Origin: Pyxicephalus adspersus
Taxonomy: Eukaryota; Chordata; Amphibia; Anura; Pyxicephalidae
Assembly (NCBI RefSeq): GCF_032062135.1
Contig: NC_092863.1
Location: forward strand, 16,006,997 to 16,070,996
Direction: 5' to 3'
Length of the DNA: 64,000 nucleotides
In this document: positions 11,011-25,089 of the stretch, in pieces
Numbering within the stretch: position 1 is the stretch's first letter
Layout of the letters: each line of letters starts with the position of its first letter
Notes under the pieces: model-generated
Told to the model about the DNA's origin: nothing
Databases searched by the model: none
What the model saw: the letters and a program-made list of their open reading frames with translations, nothing else
Translations under genes and position numbers: made by a program

Positions 11011-14000
11011 ATATTCTGTTAATATCAGGCTGGGCACATTTAAACTGGATTATATCCACTAGAACCTTCCTAGATATCCAAATTTGTGACGATTCTCTTT
11101 TAATGATCTGTTGTTATTTCTTCCTGTATCATTTTGTATCATATTGCTTGCATTAAATAAGAACACTTTAAAAAAAACTCATTCAACGGACTCCTGTCTT
11201 TGCAATATTATTTCATTTTAAAGAAATCAAACAGGAAATAGTCATTTTATTGAGCCTTGTGAATCGCATAGGTCATGCGTGTACATCTATAAACACTTCA
11301 ACAAAGCAACGTCTCCAAATGTCAGCCAGTCAGATCACTGCACGGATTCCTGGTCATTTGCTTTTCTCCAGAAAAAAAACTGTTCACTGAGACAATAGCT
11401 CACCGTTCATCTGTGACTGAGTGTACATGGCTTTTCTTGTAATATCTGAAACTTATTAGTCTTTCATGAGAGACATGCTCATAGTAATTGTTCTGTAACA
11501 AAACGTAATCTTCTGATAAGAGGAGAAAAGAACACCTGTGTTGTATAGTGGTATCTATGACTGAATTGTTGTGTTGTGCATTTGCAGCTGATTGCTCGCT
11601 TGGAGTTATAAAAAAATACTTTGGATTATATAAGTCAATGTGACATTATACAGTATGTGATTCGGGTATAAATCCCTTCTGTGGAAATCTAGAGTGTAAA
11701 TTGGTTTGATTAACAGTAATCCCAAGAGGGCTGCATGCTGGTTTTCCTCTTTTAACTCTTTTATGTAAGGAAAAAAACTAGGACATGACTAAAGAACTTA
11801 TAGTGGATGAATGTTCAATGATTTGTAGATAAAGGTATGACTAATTTGATGTTAGTAATCCTTTCAATAGCTGTTTGCCTTCAAAAGCCTTGTTTCTATG
11901 TGTAGCACTCATCCCCATAGGAGTGGTTGCATTTTTCCGTGTTGCTTTGGTTATGGTATAAATGAACACTGTGACTTCTACATCTTTAGAGGTAGTTTAT
12001 TGAATACTCAACAGTAAGCGAAAGGGAAAGGGCAGCAGAGTATCTGTCATTTTGCAGTCCAAATTCAGCATAACAGGTATTTCAAATCACAGTTTAACAT
12101 CTAATCCCAGATAATCTAATCAGAACTTGTATCTGAGAATGGCTCTCTCTTTGAAGTGGGTATCCTTTCAAAATGACAGACTTGTATTAGATGTGTGTGA
12201 GCTTCTGTCATCAAGCTCATTCCTAAGGGACCCTTTTCCAGAGCCTTCTCCCCAGTAAAAATGTTCTGTCACTGCTAGAAATCAGACTCATTCCCCCAGC
12301 AGACCAAAGCTTCAAACCTTGGCCTGGCCATCTTTCCCTGTGACCCTGATTTCTGGTGTTCCATGGCAAGGACCTCAACACCCCCCCCCCCCCCCCCCCC
12401 CCCCCCTCCTCCCAACCTGTTTCTTACATTCATTCTCCAGACCTAAGAAGGCACCAATCATAGCTATCGATGAACAAACAAACGTATCAAGATAGTGGCT
12501 CTCACTTCACTTTCCCAAGACAAAAAAGTGACCAACCATCATTCCCAGAGAACCAGGGTCCTAAACATTCTAGCACATTCTAAAACTCTAACCCCTACCG
12601 TTCCTCTTTGAGGAACCCTAAATCAAACAGACACTACATATGAATAAAATATAAATGCATGTGCCACCCATATTTTCTCATTACATACTGTAATAATAGT
12701 TGCACCTTTTAAAGATGCAATTTTATGGGTCAGTTGACACATAGGAAACAATACACCTAATGTGTGGCTGATAAATTATCCCAGCAGGTGATTGGTAGGG
12801 CTAGGGGAAATCAGAAAAGTTACCTCCACATGTGCTGCTTTCGGCTGCTTCCCATTTTTTTCAGCAAAGAAATCACCATTGGGTAGATTAACTTTTAACA
12901 TTTTGTGCTGGTGACAACCATTACTGTAACAGAAGGGTCGTTTAAAATGACCAATTGTCACTGGAGTAGGGGTAAAAGAAAATCATCCCAACTGGAAGTC
13001 CAGTTTTAGGAACAACCATCATGCATATGATGTCTCTTTGCCTTGCTTTTCCATTTGTGTTTCAAAGATAGCAAATGAGGACTGATGAGAAATCTTCAGA
13101 AATAGGTTATAGTTTTATTTCGAAACAAATTAATTTGTGAAGCTGGGCTGGACAATCTGTCCCACCAGATAGTAACTAGGCTGCACATTTGAGATATCTG
13201 ATTCAGATATCTGATCTGACTGAAGTTCTTCATTCGTCAGCACATGGCAAGGGAATGGTCATATGCTTTTAGGTACATAGGACCCAAAATATTGTAAATT
13301 TGTAACATAAAATCAGAAATAAATTTGATTGGTAGCACAGTAAAGCCCAACTTTGATTTACTCCTCTACTCATTGACACCTCCCAAGAGTATTTAATGCT
13401 CATGTATCTAAACTCTTTCTTTATGGTCTTCTAACGGTGTCCAGTCCTGGACTTAATAATGCAGAGAGAGTGTCAATGAGATGAAGTCTTCTGGATTGAG
13501 TGACTTTGATTGTCATTCAGCTTTAAAAAATAGGGACTTCTTGAGGTCCTAAAGAGATTCAGAAGGTCCAGATTTGAACTGAAGCCACTGTTTTTGAAAA
13601 ACCCACATGGGAAACATTGATAGCTAACAGACCAGCAACAACTACACAGTTTAATACTGCACTCCAACTCCAGTAATCATCTGTTTATGGGTGAATAAAT
13701 AGATCATTTCTTCTTTATTATTATCTCATGATTACCTCTGGGAATATCAACAAATTTTAGCTGTTGCTTTCTATCCAACAGGCTCAAGGAGACATACAGG
13801 AAATGAAACATTTTAATATGCTTCATGTAACCATTCTTTTAAGGGCAGCACTGATCTAAGAAGAGAGGGGCACCAAAAGCCCATGCAATTATTAGAAAAT
13901 TCACATTCCATCTAAATGTATTACTGTAAAGCAAGTCTGTAAAGCATCTGTTGTGTTAGAGCAAATCAAAAGAAATCTTGCGTTTTAGGAGATAAACGGT

Positions 14001-14980
14001 GAAATATTTCAGGCTCAAAATCTCATTTTCTCCCCCAGTTCTATTATGGAAATTCAGGCATGGCAATTATGTATAATACATTCTATAGAGCATCTAAGAG
14101 CTTTTGAAGTCTCCCAATGAATTTCACGTTAATTTCCTCAAAATCTATTTTAGTACGGCAGTTAACTTAATTCTGTAACATAAAAAACCTGCACGCTCAG
14201 ATGGCTTTGTTTTATTTTTTTTTACTCCCCCAGTAATTCAGAGGGAAGTTTTTATTATTAATAATATTCCGATGGAATTATCTAACTGTATGGTGTAAAT
14301 ATCACTGTTTGCAAAGGTTTCCCGTAATTTATTGCACTTTAGTCATTATAATAATAAAACAAAAAAATAAGCTAAATTGTTGATTTACATGCTCTGTTTA
14401 TGTTGTCCACCTGTTTCTTTTAAGCATTACCAGCCCAACTGGCCAGTTTACAGTACTGCTGTCTAAACATCATTAGATATACATTTACAGGGAGATGGAT
14501 AGGAGCATCTCTAGCTGTAATCAGGAAATATACAAATAAAAAGAAACTAAACTATTGAAGCTATGAAGTCACAAAAACGACAAGCAGAGGACTAGTTTCA
14601 AAGCCCGTGACCTTCTACCGCTGATTCTTTCCACAGTACCTTATCATGTTCTGCATGGTGTCTCTTTGTAGGGAAGGCCATCTTGGTAGCCTTAAGCTAG
14701 GAGAGCAGTAAACAACCCAGTTTTGACACCACCAAACATTTAATAGGACTGTTGGGAACTGGATGTTAATGTCCATTGGTGTTTTTCTGTCGGCATTGAA
14801 GTGGTTTATGTAGATAGTTTAAGCCATGTTAATTTCATTTTTTCATAGCCTTAGATTATATTAATTGCATCAGCTAATGTCAATTTTGGTAATGCCTAAC
14901 CATTTAAAGTTGAAGTGATTTAGGCCATGGCCAGAAGTGCCTGCTTGTTGGGCACTGCTGGACAATCTGAAAGAGACATA
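11011..14980. other. Intergenic, mostly unique-looking sequence
   Basis: I see no gene here. The notable features are the C homopolymer at 12381-12406 and an AT-rich, repeat-poor block at about 13,970-14,470. That block has the look of conserved noncoding DNA, but I cannot test conservation. Confidence 0.45.
12381..12406. repeat. C26 homopolymer
   Basis: Twenty-six consecutive C residues, preceded by CTCAACA and followed by TCCTCCC. The minus strand is a G26 run and could form G-quadruplexes. Length is probably unstable and may be misread by sequencing. Confidence 0.9.
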
Positions 14981-15210
14981 GGTTCTGATTTAGTAACGCT
15001 CCTAAAGACTCCATAAAGTAGACTATCATGGGTGAACTTGGATGATCCAGCAAACCTATAACCTATAACCTAATAGATTTCCCAAAGAACATTTCCTAAT
15101 ATTTGGCAAATGTTTTTAATCCTGGACCAAATCTATTCTAGGTTTTCTGGATCACCCCAGGTTCACCCAAGATAATCTTCCCCAGTCTTGAGCTTTAATA
15201 AATCAGGCCC
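14981..15210. mobile_element. MITE, about 230 bp
   Basis: The left end GGTTCTGATTTAGTAACGCTC pairs with the right end (reverse complement begins GGGCCTGATTTATTAAAGCTC, allowing mismatches). Further in, GGGTGAACTTGGATGATCC on the left is mirrored by GGATCACCCCAGGTTCACCC on the right. It is a fold-back type nonautonomous DNA element with no coding capacity. Confidence 0.65.
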
Positions 15211-17297
15211 AAGGTTTCAATGTTGTCTATTTCTGATGGTATTTTTTAAAGCAAGAGAAGCTAATCTGTTGCAAACCTCAAAAAAAAAAGTTGTGAATAG
15301 TCTGAAGTGATTTAGGTGAATTATCCATCCACAGCAAGAGCAGTATAAAGGAAGAAATTCCAGTTGAAGAATCCCTGTGCTTTCAGGAAGGGTTTGTTTT
15401 CAGTGTAGATGATCCCCTCAAAGTAAAGGTGAATATACAAACAAGAGGGTATTTTACATAATTACGTAAATGTATACATAATTATGTATATTTACATTAC
15501 ATAACGTTTGTTTAGTATTGGGGTTTTAGAAAATGTTAATGTGCAATGGCTAACAATAAGGGTTGGTACAGGTTTAGTGATAGAATTACATTAGTAGTAG
15601 GTTAGTAGTTAGAGGTTATTATTAGTTAGAGGTTAGTATTATTGCTCCAGGGATGGTTTGTTTGAGGTTACAGGAAGGGTTGGTGCAGGTGTTACAGAAT
15701 GATCATGTAAGGGGTATAGATAAGGTTAGTGTTAAGGATTTTAGAAAAGGTGAGTGTAAGGACTATAGGATTTAAAGGGTGAGGTATGGCATAACAGGGA
15801 GAGTAACTGCAAGTGTTAAAGCAGGTTGTGTGACTTAAGGGTATGTATTGTGGATAAGTTAGTGTAATGGCTACAGGAATCATTACTTTGAAGTTATGAC
15901 ATTTGGTAAGTCTTAAGCTTTCTATTTACAACTCAATAAAAGCAAGTGATGCTTTTGCTTTTTAAACACCTATTGCCATGAAACCAGCCAGGGTAATTTC
16001 TCTGTCTCTTCTGGCTGGTGAAAAAATGTTCACCTTCATTTTGGCACTGCCCTTCACAGTTATGTATTTTAATCACAAGATTACCTAGTTTTCTGGTTTT
16101 AATAACGTTGGCCACCATTGAACCCTGAAGAGAGGGGGAATACAGTGAGTGCAAGTGTTACACACAGGACACAGGTCATAGACCATAAGGGGCATCACCA
16201 AAGCCCCTTGCATTTACTATGTAATGGTGCACAATGCCACACTGATTTCATTATATCAGCATTCGCTTTGCATTTACAGGAGACCACTCAGCCAGAAGAA
16301 AAAACCAAGAGGACCATATGACATCACCTGACCAGCCTGCAGTCTTCTGCAATGGTTGACTATAAAGTAACTTAAAATATTGCTTGGAGGGCGCTGGTGG
16401 GGAGGAGCATTGGAGGGAAAGACCAAAGCTTGGAGCTTTTCTTTAAACTAACAATGTGCTTTATGGTTATGCTACCACAGATTGGTAAAGGCCATATTTT
16501 TTAGCATAATATTTATCCATTATTAGATTTAAGTTCAGTGGAAAGTTGCACCTATTCCATATAGGGACTATCAGTTCTAGCAGATATAGAATGTAAGACT
16601 TTGACTATGAAATTCCCAACCAATTTATTAACCTCCAAGGCAATTCCAAACTTGGAAATATGTCATCTTAATGTTACATTATTAGTATTGCCTCCCATTC
16701 AATGTATTGAGTGACATTTGGGGACTTGCTTTCAAGATCTGTGCTCATCCATTCCTTGGAACAATTTGTGGACATCCAGCAACAAGTTGTATAATGAGTG
16801 CAGGGAATGAAGGTTTAATGAGTTAGAATAGTACAATGCTTCTTTTCTAGGGATGTTTAATTAATCTCTTAAGATATTTTCACGCAGAAAATGTTATGAC
16901 TTGAAAAGCCATATTGACAAAGCAGCATGTCAACTACACTGCCAAAGGGGGTGGATGGCTGAGGGTGTTAGCATGCTCTGATACTAATAAGAAATGCATT
17001 GTAGGTGATTAAATGCCAAACACAGCCAAGGGCTATCAGCAGTGTATGGAAATGTTTTGAAATAGCTATTCAACTCCATTCTTACCATTCTTTTATAAAA
17101 CAAGAGCATTCAAGAATATTTTGAGCAATGAAGGTAGAAGGCAACATTCTTTGCATAGTGGTCGAATACAACAAAGGGGTACTGGGCTGTGGAGCGTCAA
17201 GGACAAAGTTGGCCTTAAAAGATATCCTGGTGTCTGTCGCTGTTATATATGATAAATAAATAACATAAAATTACATCTTCTTAATACAATGGTGAAA
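15211..17297. other. Intergenic, no gene; GGTTAG-rich decayed repeat at 15,590-15,870
   Basis: The stretch 15,590-15,870 repeats words such as GGTTAG, TTAGAGG and GTGTAAGG with no fixed period, probably an old minisatellite. Around 15,465-15,515 is a cluster of short palindromes (TACATAATTA and TAATTATGTA types). No frame with protein-like composition is present. Confidence 0.4.
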
Positions 17298-17880
17298 TGT
17301 CACAGATCCCCACATGACAAGAGGATCTGTGCCTTCTCCTGTCCCACCCACCTTGCACTCTGCTGCAGCCAACAGCAATAGTACTGCCCAGTAATCCTAT
17401 CTACTGGTCACTTCCTACTCTGACCCATGGGACTCCCTGAGACCTGAACCCTTAACCCAGAAGGCTAGACCATAAATGCGAACTCCACCTAAACTGCCTC
17501 TGATCAAGTACTCCCTCTTGTGGTTGGTTCTGTTACCTGCAGGTCACATGACCACCTTTATAAAAGTGACTGGCAACAGGATGTTCATGAACAAGGGGTT
17601 ATCCTAGGCTCTGCTTCAAGGTTCCTGTCTGCATTCCCTGATACTGACTCTTTATTGTATGATCCCCAGCTCCACACCTTTGGCTCTGTCTGACTACGCT
17701 TCGATCCTAACCTGTCAGCAGTTACCAGCCCCTGTGTGCACAGATGTTGCAACAGCCTGCAGCACAACATCTTCACCTCTAATGGCTCTGGGGAAAACCA
17801 GGCTGCTGCCTAGACTCTGCACTCGGTACAAGTCTCTGCTAAGCTGAAGGTCCACCATCCCACCCTGAGACACCGTGACA
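17298..17880. mobile_element. Possible solo LTR or fold-back element
   Basis: The segment begins TGTCACAG and ends ACCGTGACA, so it has TG...CA ends and a 6-bp inverted TGTCAC. It is GC-richer than its surroundings. I find no target duplication or internal domains, so this is a weak call. Confidence 0.3.
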
Positions 17881-20047
17881 TTAAGGTTATAAATTAAAAT
17901 CTGTAGTAACAGTAGACATCCGTTACTGACAACTGATTAGGGAAAGCTCCATTCAATATCCAACAAATATTTCCCTATCATTATTATTCTCCCTGTAAAA
18001 GTGTTAGAGACATCTACCTCCGTCCTACCTCCATCTACCTCATACATACAGTGCATCAAGTCCAAACATGACTCTGAAATGTCCATGATTGTGTCTATGC
18101 AATGGAATGCCTTAAATGCTAGTGGTAAACCTAAATCATAGTATAGTCAAAAACTTGTGGAAAGTGAGGTGAGAGGAGTTTTTTTTCTTTAAATGATGGG
18201 AATTTCATCAGACAATTGTCATTGAAAGAGACTATTAGCTGAAATTAGCAGCTAATACAGGACACCCCTGATTACCATGGCACCACAGTCCTTTAAAACT
18301 TTCCTAAATTGGGTGTGAATGTTTGTGGACAGCTATTTTTGTGGATGTACAAATGTTGGGACATTCCATTTTCAGTTAATTTCTCATTCATGCCTGTCTT
18401 ATGTTGTGCATGGTAACGTGCATAGCTTCAAAACAGCACTGAGCCTGGGATCTGTATGAGAGACATGGTCCTCAGCTCTGGCCGGTGCATCCCCCTAGCA
18501 AAGGCCTTCTTCTGACCCCGCTTGGGGGTGCACCGGCTAGAGTTGCGGACCACCAAAAAGTTGGCGACCCCTGCACTAAAGCACACATTCATTGGGTTGT
18601 ACTGGGTTACACATACCACAACACAAATTGTAAAGCCAGAATCAAAGATATGCAGAAAATCAAGGTCTTCTGAGAAGCCTATGCAATTTGGAAGGCATCT
18701 GTAGTGTTTTATCCTCTTGGGCAAACATTTCAAAACACAGTGGCTATGTTGGTGAAAGATTTAGCCAGTATTTTGCATAATCTTTTTTCTATGCTGCATT
18801 ACATACATAGTGGCTGGCCTCTTTATTGCTTTGTCTTTTGCATAAAAAACTATGCATGTTCCTATTTTAATCGCCTTCCCTCAACTTTACAGTCTGAAGA
18901 ATAACCAGTGAAGGGAAGACATGGCTGAACAAACTTTGTCAGCATTAGCACCATGAATGACACTAAAATTATCCTTCATTGCCTGCAAGACATAAAAGTG
19001 AAGCCAATTAATAAAGTATGGAGAACAAACTGCTATCAGTATCAATCTAAGCTGAAACATAAAAGATATTTCAGAAATGGTGACAGGTAATATAACATGA
19101 TGAGTAAAAGGTTTTAGGCCCTGTCTTTGAATCAATTGCTTTCCAATGTTAGAATAGTTGGTGGATTCTAAACGTCAAATTCAAACACCATATTTTACAA
19201 TTAGATCACCTGCCTGCTACCCCATACTGCAGCTATGCACATAAAACTTTAAATAATATTGGGTATGTTCTTGCCTTTTATATGGATTTGCAACAAGGAA
19301 TGTAGTGTCAGAGGCTAAGAGGGATATTTTGCATACCTGGTTGTTTCAGTGAATGAGGCCCTGATCCCATTGGTGAGAACAGGCACTAATGGTAAATTAC
19401 AGTACTGGAGGGTACCCACTATGTAACTTCTATAAATATTCTATATTGTCATGTGTAAAGTTTTGCTAAAATGAATCTGTCAGTTAATTACACCTTTTCA
19501 TTTGATGTAAGGTGATGGCCCAAAGGATAATGTTAAATAACTAACTATAGAAAGTCCTTACCTACCCTACCTCCCATGGATTGTGTGACAGGTATAACTA
19601 GGGTAATAGAGTGGAATACGTTCCTAATAAAAAGTTGTAGTAGTGACTGTAAATCAGGACATTTTGAGTGCAGACACAAATAAATTAGAAACAACAGTTG
19701 CAATAAGTGGATCAAATACTGGTGGTAGGGCGATCCATATCCATAATATGGATAAGGTCAAATGGCAGGTGGTCAGTAAACAAGCTAAAGGTAAGAAAAT
19801 GTTAGCAGCAAAGGATCAAATCAAAAACTTGTGAAAAGCCACAAAGCTGTTAAGTTCAACAGCAGGTAGATGGCAAAGAATAGAATATGAGGTGCAGACC
19901 AAAGCCAGGAGACAAGTAGCAGGAGAATGCAATGAAAAGGAATACAGAAGGTACAAAGTGCAGGTTGGGATATAGAGTATAGTATAGTAGAGTATAGGAA
20001 GACTAACCAGCACTGACCACAGGAAAACCTGAGCCCTAAAGGATGAA
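17881..20047. other. Intergenic; contains a GGTGGTC-family fragment
   Basis: Nothing here looks coding. At 18481-18537 GCCGGTGCATCCCCC and GGGGGTGCACCGGC form a hairpin. It is followed by GCGGACCACCAAAAAGTTGG and GCGACCCCTG, the end sequence of the family found at 35.1 and 37.1 kb. Confidence 0.45.
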
Positions 20048-20542
20048 TGTACCGTATTTTCGGGCGTATAGGACGACTTTTTAACCCCGAAAAATCTGTG
20101 CCAAAGTCAGGGGTCATCTTATACGCCGGGTACTTACCTGCAGCTTGCTTCCCCTTGCTTCCTGTCCGGCGCGGCTGAATCCCCGCCCTGTGCGGGGAGT
20201 ATGAAGCAAGGGGAAGCAAGCTGCACACAGAGGAGAACGTGAGCCTGGATTGGCTCTCCAGCAGAGGAGGAGAGTGGAGCACGTGAGGGGCAGTGTAGGC
20301 TGTTACCTCCTCCTGTATCCCTCCTCCAATTACCAGTACTGTACTGTTCCTTCTGCCTCTCAGTTCTTGCACAATAGCGAGATCTGACAGGCAGAAGGAA
20401 CAGTACAATACTGGGCGTATAGGACGACCCCCAACTGATTGGTTAGAGTGGTCTGCCAATTAATTGGCAGACCACTCTAACCAATCAGTTGGGGGTCGTC
20501 TTATACGCCCAGTTGTCCTATACGCCGGAAAATACGGTACAT
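20048..20542. mobile_element. 495-bp hairpin-rich inverted-repeat element
   Basis: The outer ends ATGTACCGTATTTTC and GAAAATACGGTACAT are exact reverse complements, followed inward by GGCGTATAGGACGA-type text in both arms. Three further inverted pairs are nested inside. One pairs CAGCTTGCTTCCCCTTGC (about 20,142) with its mirror near 20,205-20,223. A second pairs GTACTGTTCCTTCTGCC (about 20,342) with its mirror near 20,390-20,406. The third is a spacerless 102-bp palindrome at 20,411-20,512 with one mismatch. The 212-aa antisense frame across it has no domain and is explained by the palindromes. Confidence 0.8.
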
Positions 20543-23500
20543 ATAATGTAGAGAACAGTCATTCTTTCCCTTTCACCTGTAATTAACAAATGTAAATGGA
20601 GCTCCCCATTCTGCTGTTAACATAGGATAGGGGCTATAGTGGGCCTCAGTAAATATAACCAGAAAATAGCATATCACGAAGAGCCAGTTACTTTTTTCAA
20701 CTAAAGGTAAGGAGCAAGTGATAACTGTGCTCTATAGGTAAACAAATCCTGTAAATAACCCATTGCACATAACCCTCGGGTCCAAATGTGCATTGGTTCC
20801 ATGTGAAGGGCTATAACTAACTATGTCCATATTTTACTTTTAAAGCCTCACAGAATTGAAACAAAATGTATCAACTTGTTCAAGTCAGGTATCAGCTTTC
20901 CAGCTTTATGAATAAAAGGCCATTAATACACAATGTCAAATAAGGGGCTAAATTCTATTACCAGGTCAATACTGTAATTACACTTCATTATGCAAAAGCC
21001 ATTCAGTAAATACAATTATTCAGCACAATCTGTAAAGAATCCATGAACTAATAACTGGTTTGTGGTGCAACAGGATATTTTAAATTAAAGGTAATTAGAC
21101 AAGCAGTTAAATCTTTAGGCTCTGTTGCTTCCATAAAACAGACAGGTTCTGCTCATGACGGTAACAGTAGTTCGATAAAAATGGTAAAATTTGCAAACTT
21201 CCACCTACATGGAAAAGCCACTAGGTAATTAGATTTGTTCTTTCTTTCCATTTTGCAGGGTGCCTTAATGATTTATACCTACATTTCCCACCACTCTGGT
21301 AAAGCTGCCTTCTTTCCTAAATTTGTTGTCCATTTTATCAGCAAAGACCAGCTAGTTGAGATCCCCAAACTCAGTGAACATTATTTCTTGACCCATGTAC
21401 TGCCTCATTTGCAACACAATTGTTTTTTTATTGAAATTTAGGTGAAGCCACAACCCACGCTTTACCTTTTTGCAACATTGAATAGCAGAGAGTCCACCCA
21501 TTGGGTTCCTCACCTCCTATGTGCTCCATTCAAATACAGAGCTCAATTATAGAGACCCCCATTGGGCTTCTCACCTCTTACTAACATTACCCTATTACAG
21601 AGCAAACAGGTATATCTGTATCACAAATTATCTTCACTCAGGGCCTTGAGCCTAACATTGCCCCCTTTCACCCATCCCAGGCACCATTTATCCTTACACC
21701 AATTTATCTCAGCATTTCTCATACATTTCCCTTTAGAAAGTCACATTCTTTGTGTTGATCCATAAGCGACTGTAGAGAGAGAATCACCTAGAAAGGAACA
21801 CGATGTGAATTACAATAACTGTTCAGCATTAGTAAGCATGCCGTTCCATCATATACATTAGGCATATGTCCAGAGTTCACTCTTCTCAATAATAAGCTTC
21901 TTAGATGTAAATTGGAGGGAAGCTAAGTGAGATTATGTTTTCCACTACATCTCAATTTGCTTACTGTGACAAAGTGAGAAAAAACCCTTTTTTTTACTTA
22001 AGACAATTAAAATATGTGAACAAGAAATAATAAAATGCCATTGAACCATGAAGTGTATATATAGGATTGTTCTTGGACCAAGATGTGTATATTTTGTTCT
22101 ATTAAATATTCTAGATGATAAAAAAAACACTTTAGAGATGATGCAAGTTGCAAAATTCTGAAATGTATTAGTAATAATAGATTCTTACAGTCAACCTCCT
22201 CAAATTTTTGCAGGGAAAAGCAACAGGTTCACCTTAATCCTTGACCCAGCACATATGATCTCTCTCACCCAACCAGGTAGAAGGAAGGTGTGGAGCGCTG
22301 AATCTCTTAAAGTAAAAAGAATTCAAACTCAGGTCTAATGCAATGTAGAGAGAATGATTCTCATTAAAAAAATGATCCTGTTCTACTATTGGCTACTACT
22401 GCCATTTAAGGCGTTCTAGGCTCAGGTTGCTGGATCCTTGGTATGGTACCTACTACTCTCTCCAGAGTTATCCTTGATAGACTTCTTGGACACTGACCCC
22501 CTGTTTAACACTGACTCTGTTGCCTATTTTCCACCTGCCCTGACCTCGGATTATCCTGAACCTGATTATCATCTGCCAACTCCCCCGACCTCAGATTGTC
22601 CTGACTCTGATTATTCTCTGCCACCTGATTTAACCATGGATTGATTTGACTTTGATTCTTGCCACCTGCAAGCCTGGATCTCAATCTGTCTGCCTCTACA
22701 CCTTCTACTGAGACCCAGCGTGTCCTGTACTCGCTAGCTGGCTGTCCCTACACCAATGTCATGTACTCCTGCTCAGAGGAGAGCCTAGGGCCACAACCTG
22801 GTGATGTCCCTGCGTAGCCCTATTGAAAACCATTACATTGATACACATTGATTTTGCAGTTGTATTTTAACTGGTTTATATCTTCTTCTAGCTCTTACAG
22901 CTCCCCTAACAGAGCTTGTAACCCAATGGTGGTAATCTTTGTAAGGCATTACATTTTTGGTAAGATGGGCCTGATGCCCACAAATTGTGGTAAATACAGA
23001 CACACCTGGTCTTCCTTATTTTACAGTATTAATAATACTGGAATATCCAACCTTGCCATCTGGGTGGGATGACTTGGGGGATGTCGGCTGGTTTGTAATA
23101 CTTCATAAAAAGATAATACCTATCATCTTTATCCAGCTAAAACCAGTCAAATCAGATGACCATGATACATAAGGTACCTGTTTGCTATGAAAAAAAGGTC
23201 ACCAGGAACTATTACCCTTTCATTATGTGCTCTTTTATATCCTCTCCAACTCTGGCACAGAGAGAAAAGCAATCTGAGTATATGAATACGGAAAGATCAG
23301 CTGAGCACACAAGGGGATGAGAGAGACAAGTGTTGTCCAAGAATCAATTTCTCTTTCCCCCTGCTACCTAATTTGCAGCAATTTTTAACAAAGCAGGAAG
23401 CCTCATAATCCCCATTCCCTATTGCTATAGCTTGCTGTTTTTTCATAGAGCAGCTCACTGAAAGGTGTGAATTAAGGCTTATGCATATTTGTTGTAATTA

Positions 23501-25079
23501 TTGTCAAGATTCTTTGCAGTATGCCCAGGGCATTTCCATTGCATCTCTAAAGATTGTACATTGAAGGTTTGACTTAATCACACAAGCACCCTGAACTGTG
23601 AGCAAAACGTATAGAATATGAATTGTATTGAAAAACGTCTGAGCTTTGATGCAGAGATAAGGGAACTGTAGCTAAAGCGGTAAGGTTCTGTGTAGTGAAT
23701 ACAAAGCATTATTCAACAAGATGAAGGTTCCTGTTTATGTGCATCAGCAGAGACTGCAAATATGAGGTATGAATATGTGCCAGCCTTACATTTTTGTAAT
23801 TATTTGATTTGGGCATTTCCATTTTCTCACCCAGGTAAAAGTAATACCAATTAATAGGATATCAATGTCACATATTCCAGGTAGCAGGTTCCACGAAAAT
23901 CACAAGTCTCAGAGCCAGATTTCACTCAAGAAGATCTGGTGCAAAATCTGGTGCCCCATCATCAGAGACAGTTGGTGCCATATGACGATGGTGCCGTGGC
24001 AGCAGAATAAAAAAATAGAAGACAAGCTGGATTTGTTGAGGGTACAATAAGCACACAGTTTTAAATAATACACAAATGGAGGTGTAATTATGTTTAGTTT
24101 AGAGATTATTACTCTCATTTCCTACCACAGTTACAGCTGTCACAGAAAGGGGAAATATTGCTTCCATTGGGGATGCTCACAGCACAAATTGTAGGAGATT
24201 AGTAATAAAAGGGTATTTTTTTTTCCGAATATAGAGATCAGTGTGCTAAGTCATACTATCCAAGGGAGGAAAAGTTGAAGGTTCATAAAAGGTTTATCAT
24301 CTCTTTCTCCTGTTCTGTGCTTGCAATTTCTTTTACCATATGGTATACAAACCAAATAGCCAGTTACAAATAATACAATCAATAATGTATACTACCATGC
24401 AAAATCAATAAAGAATAAAATAAATGTAAAAGAAGAATACATATCTTTTAAGGACAATTTTACCTAAGCCATTCAATGAGCAAAATTGGAAGGAGAAAGG
24501 GTGGTGATTGTTGAACACTGTATGCCTATGCCAGCAATGCCGAACCTGACCATGTGCCCTGCTTTTATCATATAAGCACAGATTGGAGAGATGGTAAGAC
24601 TCTCCATCTGATCCTAGGTTGCCTTAGGTATGGTAGTGCCTGCATAGACATATAGACATAAAAATCTGACTAGCCCTAGGACACATGTGGCTAACCAATG
24701 TCTTAATAATTGTGCCCACTGGTAAGTTAATATACATAAATATGTTGTATATTTTGCTCTTGGGTTTAGATAGCCCTTAGAAAGCAGGGAAAGCAGGAGG
24801 GGGCTAGTTTGAATAACACATTCAGCTTTTTAACTCTGTAAACATCATGTATTTTATATATAAAAAAACAGATAACCATAACCTGAAAATCAAGTGAAAA
24901 GGAGCCAACAGCTTCTGGCAGAAGTTCCAGATACAAAATATTGATGTGCAATATTTGATGTCTACTTATTACAAGGGACAAACTTTTAGCCCTGATTATA
25001 AATAATAAACAAAGATAACATATAAAAAACCTTTTGATCTGGATAACAAAAGAACACAAAAACCACCCAATCCTTTTTC
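20543..25079. other. Intergenic, no gene supported
   Basis: Only short chance frames are present. A Pro/Asp-rich 68-aa frame at 22438-22644 lies over degenerate CCTGACCTC/GATTATC repeats (about 22,530-22,640) and is read as repeat, not gene. Confidence 0.45.
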
Positions 25080-25089
25080 ATGATGAGCC

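Noticed and set aside
15590..15870. Possible interstitial telomere repeat (GGTTAG words)
   Set aside because: No run of TTAGGG units exists; the words are irregular and mixed with TTAGAGG and TTATTATTAG.
19821..20459. 212-aa antisense frame
   Set aside because: It lies across the hairpin-rich element at 20,048-20,542. Composition follows the palindromes and no domain is visible.
22438..22644. 68-aa Pro/Asp-rich frame
   Set aside because: Its repeats (SDYPEPDY, SDCPDSDY) come from a short degenerate DNA repeat, and there is no start context or splice support.
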